This document shows, in pieces, positions 8,382 through 17,454 of a stretch of 64,000 nt of DNA. Source of the stretch: Streptomyces sp. NBC_00663. Lineage in GTDB: Bacteria; Actinomycetota; Actinomycetes; Streptomycetales; Streptomycetaceae. The notes under the pieces are model-generated. The model had not been told where the DNA came from and searched no databases. It saw only the letters and a list, made by a program, of their open reading frames with translations. The first letter of the stretch is position 1. Every line of letters begins with the position of its first letter. Position numbers and translations under genes: made by a program. Where the stretch lies: positions 930,001 through 994,000 of the forward strand of contig NZ_CP109027.1 of the NCBI RefSeq assembly GCF_036226885.1. The letters run 5' to 3'.

Positions 8382-9020
8382 ATGACTGCACTCACCCCGC
8401 TCCTGCCGCGGGCCGAGGAGGGCGACACCCCGCCCTCCCGGTTCGACGACGATCTGGCCGCCCAACTGCTCGGGCAGCGGATCGTCCTGCTCGGCACGCA
8501 GGTCGACGAGGTCTCCGCCAACCGCGTCTGCTCGCAGCTGCTGATCCTGTCGGCCGAGGACCCGCGCACCGACATCAGCCTGTACATCAACAGCCCCGGC
8601 GGCTCGGTGTACGCGGGTCTCGCCATCTACGACACGATGCGGCTGATCCCGAACGACGTGTCGACCCTCGCCATGGGTTTCGCGGCGAGCATGGGGCAGT
8701 TCCTGCTCTGCGCCGGCGCGCCCGGCAAGCGGTACGCCCTGCCCAACGCGCGGATCATGATGCACCAGGGGTCGGCCGGCATCGGCGGCACCACGGCCGA
8801 CGTCGCGATCCAGGCGGAGAACCTGGAGCACAGCAAACGGACCATGGAGCGGCTGCTCGCCGAGAACACCGGCCAGACCCCGGAGACCATCGCCCACGAC
8901 GGCGACCGGGACCGCTGGTTCACGGCCGAGGAGGCCAGGGAGTACGGCATGGTGGACCGGGTCCTGGAGTCCCTCGCGGACGTCCGCCCGGCCGCCTCGA
9001 AGCGACGGATGGGGCTGTGA
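8382..9020 (+). CDS. clpP3: ATP-dependent Clp protease proteolytic subunit ClpP3
   Basis: 212 residues with a complete catalytic triad: Ser103 in GFAASMGQ, His128 in IMMHQGS and Asp173 in HDGDRDRWF. ClpP forms a barrel-shaped peptidase fed by Clp ATPases in the cytosol. In Streptomyces the clpP3-clpP4 operon is a reserve that is switched on when clpP1-clpP2 fails. The ATG at 8382 has GGAGG upstream at 8370-8374. clpP4 starts one base after the stop, so the two are translationally coupled. The PopR-type repeat at 8271-8306 controls both. Confidence 0.95.
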   Translation: MTALTPLLPRAEEGDTPPSRFDDDLAAQLLGQRIVLLGTQVDEVSANRVCSQLLILSAEDPRTDISLYINSPGGSVYAGLAIYDTMRLIPNDVSTLAMGFAASMGQFLLCAGAPGKRYALPNARIMMHQGSAGIGGTTADVAIQAENLEHSKRTMERLLAENTGQTPETIAHDGDRDRWFTAEEAREYGMVDRVLESLADVRPAASKRRMGL

Positions 9021-9021
9021 C

Positions 9022-9624
9022 ATGGGGAACTACACGATTCCGTACGTCGTCGAGCGCACCGCGCACGGCGAGCGCTCCTCCGATGTGTTCAGCCGGCTGC
9101 TGTCGGAGCGGATCATCTTCCTCGGCACCGAGATCGACGACGGTGTCGCCAACGTCGTCATCGCGCAACTCCTCCACCTGGAGTCCTCGGCCCCGGACCA
9201 CGAGATCTCGATCTACATCAACTCCCCCGGCGGCTCGTTCACTTCACTCATGGCGATCTACGACGCGATGACCTATGTGCAGGCCCCGATCTCGACGGTC
9301 TGCGTCGGGCAGGCGGCCTCCACCGCGGCCGTGCTCCTCGCCGGCGGGGATCCCGGGCGCCGGATCGTGCTGGAGCACGCGCGCGTGCTGCTCGGCCAGC
9401 CGGCCAGCGGCGGCAGCCGGGGCATGATCTCCGACCTCGCGCTCCAGGCCAAGGAGATGATCCGGATCCGCGCACAGGTGGAGGAGGTGCTCGCCCGACA
9501 CACCCACCACGACATCGCGACGCTGCGCGCCGACATGGACCGCGACAAGTTCTTCACCGCGCAGGAGGCCGTGGCGTACGGACTGGCCGACGAAGTACTG
9601 AGCCGGCGCCTCGTGACGGTGTGA
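9022..9624 (+). CDS. clpP4: ClpP4, Clp protease subunit lacking the catalytic histidine
   Basis: 200 residues, ClpP fold, partner of ClpP3. Ser100 ([10 protein letters not shown]) and Asp171 ([10 protein letters not shown]) are in place, but the segment that normally reads MIHQP is VLLGQP here, so the catalytic His is replaced by Gly125. Taken at face value the subunit cannot cleave on its own and would work as a structural or regulatory ring with ClpP3. The ATG follows the clpP3 stop by one base. The popR-like gene converges on it 15 bp downstream. Confidence 0.92.
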   Translation: MGNYTIPYVVERTAHGERSSDVFSRLLSERIIFLGTEIDDGVANVVIAQLLHLESSAPDHEISIYINSPGGSFTSLMAIYDAMTYVQAPISTVCVGQAASTAAVLLAGGDPGRRIVLEHARVLLGQPASGGSRGMISDLALQAKEMIRIRAQVEEVLARHTHHDIATLRADMDRDKFFTAQEAVAYGLADEVLSRRLVTV

Positions 9625-9639
9625 GGCGCCGGGTGCGCG

Positions 9640-10026
9640 TCAGGCGGCGAGGCAGAGTCCGTCGTACGACGAGGTCGTCGCCCGGCGACCGCCCGCGGAG
9701 GTCCGGCTGGTGATCCGGAGCAGCTCGCCCTGGGCGCGGCCGAGCAGGTCGCCGAGGCCGAGGCCGAGGGCCTGGGCGGCGGCCGCGAGGACCTCCGACG
9801 AGGCTTCCTTGCGGCCGCGCTCCACCTCGGAGAGGTACGGCATCGAGATCCGGGCCGCGTCGGCGACGTCCTTCAACGTGCGCTCCTGGGCGAGCCGTTC
9901 ACGCCGCAGCACGTCGCCGACCAGGTCCCGCCACAGGGGTTCCCTGGGCGGCGGCGCGGCGGCCGGGCGGGCGGCGGCCGGGCGCAGAGGGATGACGCGG
10001 GCTCGGTTCGGCGCTTGTTCGGTCAC
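9640..10026 (-). CDS. popR: PopR/ClgR-family activator of clp genes
   Basis: 128 residues. An XRE-type helix-turn-helix ([39 protein letters not shown] is its region, residues ~48-86) matches ClgR/PopR. The C-terminus ends LCLAA; in the S. lividans protein the two terminal alanines make PopR a ClpP substrate, so the regulator vanishes while ClpP1/P2 are active. That would let loss of the main protease raise PopR and induce clpP3-clpP4 through the repeat at 8271-8306. The Pro/Ala/Arg-rich N-terminus is typical. Convergent with clpP4. Confidence 0.88.
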   Translation of the reverse strand: MTEQAPNRARVIPLRPAAARPAAAPPPREPLWRDLVGDVLRRERLAQERTLKDVADAARISMPYLSEVERGRKEASSEVLAAAAQALGLGLGDLLGRAQGELLRITSRTSAGGRRATTSSYDGLCLAA

Positions 10027-10110
10027 CTCCTCAGCCTAAAAGCGTTGGACGTCATGGGAAGGGATCAGCATTCTGCCCTGGGTGGAATCACGGAGGCGGA
10101 GGGCCGGGGC

Positions 10111-10893
10111 ATGGCGCTGAGGGAGACGTTCGACGAGGACGCGGAGCTGTACCAACGGGCACGGCCCACCTATCCCGCCGCCCTGGTCGCCGAGTTGGGC
10201 CGCGCGGCCGGTCTCGGGCCTGGGCGCCGGGTCCTTGAGGTCGCGCCCGGCACCGGTCAACTCACGGTGCCGCTCGCGCGGTTCGGGTGCCGGATCACCG
10301 CGGTGGAGCTGGGCCCCGACATGGCCGCCGTGGCCCGTCGGCGGCTGGAGGAGTTCCCGCAGGTCTCCGTGGAGGTGGCGGACTTCGACACATGGCCGCT
10401 GCCGGCCGATCCCTTCGACCTCATGGTGTGCGCCACCGCGTGGCACTGGCTCGACCCGGCCCTGCGGGTGGAGAAGGCCGCAGACGCGCTGGCGCCCGGC
10501 GGCCGGCTGGCGGTCGTCGTCACCGATCATGTGGCGGGCGGCACCACGGAGTTCTTCCATCGGTCCCAGGAGTGCTATCGGCGCTGGGACCCGGACACCC
10601 CGCCCGGCCTGCTGCTCAAGGAGGCCGCGGAGATCCCCACCCGCACCGAGGAGTTCGAGGGCTGCCCGCGGCTGGCCGACGTCGAGGTGATCCGGTACTT
10701 CCAGGAGATCACGTACACCACCGACGAGTACCTGGACGTCCTGTGCACCTACTCGAACCACCGCGCGCTGGAGGCCTCGCGCCGCGCGGGGCTGCTGGCG
10801 TGCGTCCGGGAGCTGATCGACTCCGGCTACGACGGCCGTGTCACCAAGCGCTATCTCCACGACCTGATCACGGCCACGCGCACCGAAGCGTGA
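10111..10893 (+). CDS. Class I SAM-dependent methyltransferase
   Basis: 260 residues of the UbiE/MT-11 type. Motif I is VLEVAPGTGQLTVPLA, followed by ITAVELGPDMAAVAR (acidic residue for the SAM ribose) and the FDLMVCATAWHWLDP motif, a His-Trp signature common to small-molecule methyltransferases. The acceptor is unknown. The ATG at 10111 has GGAGG/GGAGGG stretches 10-18 bases upstream. It stands alone between popR and the sigma factor gene. Confidence 0.85.
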   Translation: MALRETFDEDAELYQRARPTYPAALVAELGRAAGLGPGRRVLEVAPGTGQLTVPLARFGCRITAVELGPDMAAVARRRLEEFPQVSVEVADFDTWPLPADPFDLMVCATAWHWLDPALRVEKAADALAPGGRLAVVVTDHVAGGTTEFFHRSQECYRRWDPDTPPGLLLKEAAEIPTRTEEFEGCPRLADVEVIRYFQEITYTTDEYLDVLCTYSNHRALEASRRAGLLACVRELIDSGYDGRVTKRYLHDLITATRTEA

Positions 10894-10989
10894 CCACGCG
10901 ATCTGTGACCTGCGTCATAGATCCAAGCTCGCGCCGCACGCCAGGCGCCCCCTCCCCGCCACTCTTCTTCGTCTCGACCGCCTTCACAC

Positions 10990-11014
10990 GCATGCGTTGT
11001 GCGACCAGGGGTAC
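10990..11014 (+). promoter_or_regulatory. SigB-type promoter before the sigma factor gene
   Basis: GCAT at 10990-10993, a 15-base spacer and GGGTAC at 11009-11014 fit the Streptomyces SigB consensus GNNT-N14-16-GGGTAY. It lies 57 bp before the sigma gene start, which suggests autoregulation by the product or by a paralogue. Confidence 0.55.
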
Positions 11015-11071
11015 GCGCTGAGAGAGAACCGGCGGGTCGCCCGCCGGTCCAACCGTGACGTGGGAGAGGAA

Positions 11072-11959
11072 ATGGACACCGCCGTGACCGGGTCGCAGGC
11101 TCAGCTCATCGAGGGGACCGCCGGGACCAGCACGGGTGACGGACCGCTGCCGGGAGTCGCGGATCCGCGGAGTGTGGCTCCGCGTGACGCGCGGGAGTTG
11201 TCCCGCCAGTTCTTCCAGCGCCTGACGGAGGTCGAGGAAGGCACACACGAATACCAGTACGCGCGCAACACGCTCATCGAGATGAACATGTCCCTGGTGC
11301 GGTTCGCCGCCGGCCGGTTCCGCGGTCGCGGGGACGACATGGAGGACATCGTCCAGACCGGCATGATCGGCCTGATCAAGGCCATCGACCGGTTCGAGCT
11401 CGCGCGGGAGGTCGAGTTCACGTCCTTCGCTCTGCCCTACATCGTCGGTGAGATCAAGCGGTTCTTCCGGGACACCACCTGGGCGGTGCATGTGCCGCGG
11501 CGGCTCCAGGAGCTGCGGGTGGAGCTGGCCAAGGCGCGCGAGGAACTGGCGAGCAGGCTGGACCGGGAGCCGACGGTGGCCGAGCTCGCCACCTTGATGA
11601 ACATCTCCGAGAACGAGGTCGTCGAGGGCCAGATCGCCTCCAACGGCTACAACTCCTCCTCGCTGGACGCCGCTCTGACCGGCGACGGTCCCGAGCACGG
11701 CGAGTCGGTGCTGGCCGACTTCATCGGTGTCGAGGAGTACGGGCTGCGGCTGGTCGAGGACTTCCAGTCGCTCGCGCCGCTGATGGCGGAACTCAGCGAC
11801 CGGGACCGGCAGATCATCCATCTGCGGTTCGTGGAGGAGGCCACCCAGGCGGAGATCGGCGAACAGCTGGGCTGTTCCCAGATGCATGTGTCCCGGCTGA
11901 TCAAGCGGATCATCGCGCGACTGCGCGAGGGAATGCTGGGTGAACTGGGCTGCGCCTGA
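11072..11959 (+). CDS. SigB/SigF-family alternative RNA polymerase sigma factor
   Basis: 295 residues. Region 2 reads NMSLVRFAAGRFRGRGDDMEDIVQTGMIGLIKAIDRFE...FTSFALPYIVGEIKRFFRDTTW, region 3 contains RRLQELRVELAKAREEL, and region 4 ends QAEIGEQLGCSQMHVSRLIKRIIARLREGML. This is the stress/differentiation sigma group 3 (SigB, SigF, SigL, SigM of Streptomyces). An RsbW-like kinase is encoded convergently just downstream, a likely anti-sigma factor. The ATG at 11072 has GAGAGGA upstream. A SigB-type promoter precedes it and a 20-bp hairpin follows it. Confidence 0.92.
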   Translation: MDTAVTGSQAQLIEGTAGTSTGDGPLPGVADPRSVAPRDARELSRQFFQRLTEVEEGTHEYQYARNTLIEMNMSLVRFAAGRFRGRGDDMEDIVQTGMIGLIKAIDRFELAREVEFTSFALPYIVGEIKRFFRDTTWAVHVPRRLQELRVELAKAREELASRLDREPTVAELATLMNISENEVVEGQIASNGYNSSSLDAALTGDGPEHGESVLADFIGVEEYGLRLVEDFQSLAPLMAELSDRDRQIIHLRFVEEATQAEIGEQLGCSQMHVSRLIKRIIARLREGMLGELGCA

Positions 11960-11975
11960 GGGCCATGAGCGCAGG

Positions 11976-12019
11976 TGAGGGGTGATCGCCGGGACGGACG
12001 TCCCGGCGATCACCCCTCA
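11976..12019. terminator. Bidirectional hairpin between the sigma factor and anti-sigma genes
   Basis: Perfect 20-bp arms (11976-11995 and 12000-12019) enclose the loop GGAC. There is no T-tract, as is usual in Streptomyces. The right arm covers the stop codon and last codons of the RsbW-like gene, so one element could end transcription from both sides. Confidence 0.85.
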
Positions 12020-12477
12020 TCGGGTTCCTCGGCGAGTCGGAGTACCGCGCTGACCCGCTTGCCGACCGGTACACGCTCGGCGGTGACCCGCGCCGCCAGC
12101 GCGTGCACGATCTCCAGACCGTGCCGGCCGACCCGTTCCGGGTCCTTCGCGAAGCGCAGCGGCAGCGCGGCGCTGCTGTCGTAGACGGACACGGTCACGG
12201 CGGCGTCCGTGCCCTCCAGGTCCAGGATGTACGGGCCGTTGCTGTGCCGGTCGGCGTTGGTGACCAGCTCGCTCACCACCAGGAGCACCGCGTCGTCGAC
12301 CCGGGCGCCGATCTCGGCGCACCACTCGGTCCTGAGCTGGTCGAGGAATTGGGCGGCGAAGTGGCGGGCCTCAGCGATGCATCCCGGTTCGCCGGTGTAG
12401 TGGGCCGCCCTGCGCAAGGGGTCCACGGGCACGTCGAAACCAGTCGATATCACTGCCCCGTTCAGGTGTTCGATCAT
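12010..12477 (-). CDS. RsbW-like anti-sigma factor / serine kinase (HATPase)
   Basis: 155 residues with a GHKL ATPase fold: N-box VVSELVTNADRHS (Glu and Asn), YDSSAALPLRF as an atypical G1 region, and GRHGLEIVHALA as G2. Streptomyces proteins of this kind bind a SigB-type sigma or its antagonist and phosphorylate the antagonist on Ser/Thr. The sigma gene lies convergently next door, which makes that the obvious partner, although many orphan copies exist. I start at the ATG at 12477, with GAGAGAAA upstream; an extended reading to 12558 is in frame but lacks support. Confidence 0.85.
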   Translation of the reverse strand: MIEHLNGAVISTGFDVPVDPLRRAAHYTGEPGCIAEARHFAAQFLDQLRTEWCAEIGARVDDAVLLVVSELVTNADRHSNGPYILDLEGTDAAVTVSVYDSSAALPLRFAKDPERVGRHGLEIVHALAARVTAERVPVGKRVSAVLRLAEEPDEG

Positions 12478-12737
12478 GCGTTTCTCTCTCGGAAGCCGGA
12501 CTCGCCGGACGCTGCTGCACCAGTGCTCGTACCCCGAGCAGCGCGCCGCAGTCCCCAAAACGGGTCGTGTCGGTCACACCGGTGATGACGTCACGTCCGA
12601 GGCATTCGGTGCGGAGGAGTCGCCGCTTATGTCCAAGATGTTTTCCGTTGTGTGCCCCGGTCCGGTGCGGCTCGCAAGCCGGCGCGGACGGCTCTCCCGG
12701 CGGGCAGGGTCCCCGGGCGCTGCTTAGCGTGGGCAGG

Positions 12738-13991
12738 GTGAGCCCGAGAACCCGCTCCGACCAGGCCGTTGCCCCGCACGGCTGGGTACAGGCAGCCGTC
12801 ACCGTGCTGGCCGGACTGCTCGCGATGGGCGTGACCGCCGCGCTGGGGCTGTGGGCGACCGGGGCGACGGACCTGCCCGACGGAGCGTTCCCGCGGGTCG
12901 TCGCGGCGACGGTCGTCACCGCGGTGGGCGGCACGATCGAGCTCTCCGGGAACGCCGGGGGCCTGGCCGACACCCAGGCCGGGCTCACCGTGATCCCGCT
13001 GTCGGTCACGCTGGCCGGCTCCCTCGTCATCGCCGCTCTCTTCCTCCGGCCGCTACGGCACCGGGCGGTCGCGGGCGCCGCGGAGCTGACGGGCTGGGCG
13101 GCGCGCGTCGCCGTGCTGTGGCTGGCGGCCCTGGTCGCTCTCGCCCTCGGGGCCCGCCAGACCTTCACGCTCTCCCTGGGCGAGAGCGCGCTGTCGGACC
13201 TCGGCGACCTGTTCGGGGTCACGCCGAAGGTCGGCTTCACGACGGACCTGCCGCTCACGCTGCTCTTCGGTCTGCTCTGGCTGGCCGGTGTGCTCGTGCT
13301 CGCGCTGCTGGTCTCGCGCGGGGCGCCACTGCCGGGCCGGCTGCTGCGCTTCCAGGCGTCGGTGCGGCCGGCGGCGTACGCGATGGTCGTGCTGCTGCTC
13401 GCCTACGTGGTCCTGGGCATCGTCATCGGCCTGGTCGTGGCGGTGACGGGCGACTATCCGGCGGAGACGTTGGCGGTGCTCCTGCTCGGTCTGCCGAACC
13501 TGGCCTGGCTGGCGCTCACCCTCGGCCTCGGCGCCACCTGGAACGGCCGTGTGGAGGGCCCGTTCGGGCTGCCGATGCCCCACGTCCTCGACGAGGTGCT
13601 GCGGTCCGAGGACACCGCCACGCTGAACCTCTCCACCCTCGCCGAGTACGACGGCCGGGTGTGGTGGCTGGTGGCGGTCGACGCGGTGCTGGTGCTCGCC
13701 GCCGCGTTCGTGATGGCGGCGCGTTCCCCGGCGCGGACGCGTGCCTGGCAGCACGCCCTGCACCTGGCGGTGGCCCTCGCCCTCACGGTCCTGATGATCT
13801 GCCTCGTCGGCCGTATCTCCGCCCACTACGGCCTCTCGGTGCTCGGCATCGGCGACCTCGGCGGCGATCTGAACGGGGAGCTCCTGTTGAAGCCCGAGGT
13901 GTGGACCGCCGTCGGCCTCGCGGCGCTGTGGGGTCTGGTCGCGGGTTTCCTGGGCGGGCTTCTGGCGCGTCCGGTGCGACGGCAGGACTAA
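12738..13991 (+). CDS. Polytopic membrane protein, streptophobe-like
   Basis: 417 residues, about ten hydrophobic segments (for example AAVTVLAGLLAMGVTAALGL, YAMVVLLLAYVVLGIVIGLV, VWWLVAVDAVLVLAAAFVMA). The stretch AGLTVIPLSVTLAGSLVIAA followed by FLRPLRHR and a long loop LDEVLRSEDTATLNLSTLAEYDGRVWW resemble the Streptomyces family named streptophobe, whose function is not known. The start is GTG at 12738 with GGGCAGG upstream. It is transcribed divergently from the RsbW-like gene and its stop overlaps the stop of the kinase remnant on the other strand. Confidence 0.75.
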   Translation: MSPRTRSDQAVAPHGWVQAAVTVLAGLLAMGVTAALGLWATGATDLPDGAFPRVVAATVVTAVGGTIELSGNAGGLADTQAGLTVIPLSVTLAGSLVIAALFLRPLRHRAVAGAAELTGWAARVAVLWLAALVALALGARQTFTLSLGESALSDLGDLFGVTPKVGFTTDLPLTLLFGLLWLAGVLVLALLVSRGAPLPGRLLRFQASVRPAAYAMVVLLLAYVVLGIVIGLVVAVTGDYPAETLAVLLLGLPNLAWLALTLGLGATWNGRVEGPFGLPMPHVLDEVLRSEDTATLNLSTLAEYDGRVWWLVAVDAVLVLAAAFVMAARSPARTRAWQHALHLAVALALTVLMICLVGRISAHYGLSVLGIGDLGGDLNGELLLKPEVWTAVGLAALWGLVAGFLGGLLARPVRRQD

Positions 13992-14258
13992 CCGCCCCGG
14001 AAGACCGGCTGGGCCCACGGCGGCGGTCGCCTCGGGGTCTTCCGCGCGAACTCCGCGGCCTTCACCGCGACCTGTGTCGGCGGGTGGCCGCCCGGGTCGG
14101 CGCCGGTCGCGGCCAGGCGCAGGGCGGCCACGAGGGCGAGGCAGGTGGCGCGGCGGTCGTCGGGGCTCTTGGCGAGGGACGTGGCGAAGACGGTGTCGAG
14201 GCCGGGCGGCAGGTCGGGGCGGGACTCGGTCAGCGGGGGCGGCGTCGTACTGGTGGGC
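13988..14258 (-). pseudogene. C-terminal fragment of a Ser/Thr protein kinase gene
   Basis: About 85 codons read TPPPLTESRPDLPPGLD, VFATSLAKSPDDRRATC and LVAALRLAATG, then a basic tail. This is the last helix (including the invariant Arg of subdomain XI) of an actinobacterial Hanks-type kinase. Everything upstream of it is missing; it is joined, in another frame, to an ABC transporter fragment near 14250. Confidence 0.7.
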
Positions 14259-15097
14259 CCAGCACGCCGCCGACGCACAGGATCAGCAGCGCGTTCATCG
14301 CCGTCTGCTGGGTCAGCTTGCCGCCGGCCAGGGCGCGGGCCATGGCGCCCATCACGAACGGCAGCGCGATCATGACGGCGAGGAAGGTGCGGTCGGCGCC
14401 GAGGGCGGTCAGGTAGCGGCGGACCAGGGTGCCGAGCCGGGCGCCCCGGCTGCGGGGGCGCGGGGGCGGGGTGGTCACGACGGGGCCGGATCTCGGCACC
14501 CGGGGCTGTCCGGTGGCGTCGGCGACGTGCTGGCGGTGGAAGGGCGAGGTGCGGAACTCGCCGGCCCAGTCCCGGTCCCGGTCCCGCTCGAAGGCCTCGA
14601 ACGCCTCCGGCCACTGCGGGTGACCGAAGTAGGCGAGGGGGTCCTCGGGCGGCCCGTAGTAGGCGATCCTCCCGCCGGGCGCGAGGACGACGAGCCGGTC
14701 GCAGACGTCGAGGCTGAGGACGCTGCGGGTGACGACGATGACGGTCCGGCCGTCGTCGGCGAGACAGCGGAGCATGTGCATCACCGAGCGGTCCATGCCG
14801 GGGTCGAGGCCCGAGGTGGGCTCGTCGAGGAAGAGCAGCGACGGCTTGGTGAGCAGTTCCAGGGCGACGCTGACGCGCTTGCGCCGGCCGCCGGAGAGGC
14901 TGTGCACGGGCTGGTCGGCGCGCTGTTCCAGGCTCAGCTCGCCGATGACCTCCTCGACCCGCGCCTGTCGCTCGGCCTTGGCGGTCTCCTGGGGGAAACG
15001 CAGTTCGGCGGCGTAGGCGAGGGCGGCGCGGACGGTGAGCTGGGCGTGCAGGATGTCGTCCTGCGGGACCAGGCCGATGCGCCGGCGCAGCTCGGCC
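14248..15097 (-). pseudogene. Internal fragment of an FHA/ABCG-type ABC transporter gene
   Basis: About 280 codons in one frame encode AELRRRIGLVPQDDILHAQL (Q-loop region), HSLSGGRRKRVSVALELL (signature), LLFLDEPTSGLDPGMD (Walker B) and a first membrane segment near RTFLAVMIALPFVMGAMARAL. The Walker A and any FHA domain are absent upstream, and the reading ends in the first membrane region. The H-loop, usually VTHSVL, is VTRSVL. In intact homologues this architecture is one ~800-residue protein with N-terminal FHA domains, so both ends are lost. Confidence 0.8.
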
Positions 15098-15508
15098 TCA
15101 GCCGACGGAGACGACCAGGGCCGGGATCGTGCGCTGCATCCGCAGGGCGTCGACCGACTCGGCGAGCAGTTCGTACTCGGTGGTGTCGTCGCTGGTGGCG
15201 ATCCGGATCAGCCGTCCGGCCGCCAACTCCTCGGCGACGAGCTCCTGTTGGGCGGCGTCCCCGCACCAGGCGCGCAGCACGGCCGGGACGTCGGGCGCGG
15301 AGGGGGCGACGGGGACGAGCGCGCTCGGCGGGATGCGGCTGATCTCGGGCTGCGGGTCGAGGCGCTCGGCGATCCAGGAGGCCCGGTCCCGTAACCACCA
15401 CAGGGCGAGGGCGAGGGTGGGGGCCCGGTAGCTGCCGAGCGGTACGCCGATGCGCTGCCCTCCGCAGGTTCCGTACGCGGTGACATGGCACAGGAATTCG
15501 TCGTGCAC
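15098..15508 (-). CDS. Hypothetical protein, 136 residues
   Basis: I do not recognise a family with certainty. The product begins MHDEFLCHVTAYGTCGGQ and contains ALALWWLRDRASWIAERLDP, VLRAWCGDAAQQELVAEELA and RLIRIATSDDTTEYELLAES. It looks like a soluble cytosolic alpha/beta protein. GGGGGAG lies 5 bases before the GTG at 15508; a GTG at 15514 would be too close to it. Codon use is normal, so it is probably expressed. Its stop abuts the ABC transporter remnant, meaning the deletion that broke that gene ended right behind this one. Confidence 0.65.
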   Translation of the reverse strand: MHDEFLCHVTAYGTCGGQRIGVPLGSYRAPTLALALWWLRDRASWIAERLDPQPEISRIPPSALVPVAPSAPDVPAVLRAWCGDAAQQELVAEELAAGRLIRIATSDDTTEYELLAESVDALRMQRTIPALVVSVG

Positions 15509-15852
15509 GTTCACTCCCCCGGTGCGTAGTGTGCCTCTCGGCTGGCCTCGCTTTCGGTGCGGCTCTTGTGCGGCGGGTACCGCGGCTCATGTGCGGTGTG
15601 TGATGGCATCCTCGCTGGATGTGAATGCCCTGTCAGTTGAGTATGTTCACTACTGAAACACTGTCACCACGACTTTCCGGCCACTCTCCTGGCATATTCA
15701 CGGCGGGAGTTGGCCGAAATCCGGCACCCGTCGATTACCCGAGGGGTAATCGACGGTCCGGGGCGGTGCGGGCATGGTTGCGGTACCGGGTCAGCACGAC
15801 CGAGATCCGGGCACTGACCAGCAGATGCGACCTCGACGGAGGCTGATGCCCC
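15509..15852. other. Divergent intergenic region with a 27-bp palindrome
   Basis: 344 bp between the 136-residue hypothetical gene and the NTF2-like gene. There is no convincing reading frame. An A/T-richer patch lies at 15610-15665. The notable element is the palindrome at 15729-15755. Confidence 0.5.
15729..15755. promoter_or_regulatory. 27-bp perfect palindrome, candidate operator
   Basis: CGTCGATTACCC-GAG-GGGTAATCGACG: 12-bp perfect arms with a 3-base centre. No U-run follows and it lies ~100 bp before the start of the NTF2-like gene, so an operator is more likely than a terminator. No regulator gene is adjacent, so the binding protein is unknown. Confidence 0.6.
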
Positions 15853-16236
15853 ATGTCCGTGAACACCGACCGCCACGAGAGCGCCGTAGCCCGTTACTTC
15901 GAGGCCTGGAACGCCAACGACCAGGAGACGCTGACGAAAGCGGTGGCGGCGGCCTGGGCCGCGGACGGCGGCTACACCGACCCCCTGGCCGACGTCAGCG
16001 GCCATGAGCGGATCGCCGGGCTCATCGCGGCGGTGCACGAGCAGTTCCCGGGGTTCGTCTTCCGCCCCACCGGGGCCGTGGACGGCCATCACGACACCGC
16101 CCGCTTCTCCTGGGAGCTGGTGAACGAGGCCGACCACAGCGCGCCCGTCGCGGGCTTCGACGTGATCACCCTGGACGACCAGGGCCGCATCCGGCAGGTG
16201 TACGGCTTCCTCGACCGGGTGCCCGACGGGGCGTGA
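15853..16236 (+). CDS. NTF2-like / SnoaL-fold protein
   Basis: 127 residues with the cone-shaped NTF2 pattern: AVARYFEAWNANDQETL at the start, DGGYTDPLADVSGHERIAGLIAAVHEQFPGF, and FDVITLDDQGRIRQVYGFLD at the end. Members include small isomerases, hydrolases and binding proteins; the ligand here is unknown. The start is the ATG at 15853. A 27-bp palindrome lies upstream and a terminator-like hairpin follows at 16241-16270. Confidence 0.8.
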   Translation: MSVNTDRHESAVARYFEAWNANDQETLTKAVAAAWAADGGYTDPLADVSGHERIAGLIAAVHEQFPGFVFRPTGAVDGHHDTARFSWELVNEADHSAPVAGFDVITLDDQGRIRQVYGFLDRVPDGA

Positions 16237-16240
16237 GAAG

Positions 16241-16270
16241 GAGGCGGGCGGCACCGTCGCCGTCCGCCTC
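16241..16270. terminator. Terminator-like hairpin between convergent genes
   Basis: GAGGCGGGCGG at 16241-16251 pairs with CCGTCCGCCTC at 16260-16270 (11-bp stem with one G-T pair) around an 8-base loop. It lies between the stops of the NTF2-like gene and the aldo/keto reductase gene. Confidence 0.65.
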
Positions 16271-16299
16271 CGGAGCGCCCCGCCTCGTGAGCCGGGTGC

Positions 16300-17295
<996 letters not shown>

Positions 17296-17316
17296 CGCGA
17301 CTCCAGAGGGGTTGGC

Positions 17317-17370
17317 ACGGTTTCCCGAGAACCACGGTTTCCTGAGAACCGGTGTCCTCTACCGGTGTCC
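17317..17370. repeat. Tandem 17-bp and 13-bp repeats in the AKR/LysR divergent promoter
   Basis: ACGGTTTCCYGAGAACC occurs back to back at 17317-17333 and 17334-17350 with one C/T difference. It is followed by ACCGGTGTCC at 17348-17357 and again at 17361-17370. The first unit has GGTT-N7-AACC dyad symmetry, which fits a LysR-type T-N11-A site. The adjacent LysR regulator is the probable binder. Confidence 0.65.
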
Positions 17371-17454
17371 ACTCTTTCGCGACCTGGGGGCATTGGTCCA
17401 ACAGAAGAATCCGATGGAATTCAGCGGACGCGTTTCTGAGTAGGCTTCTGCGTC

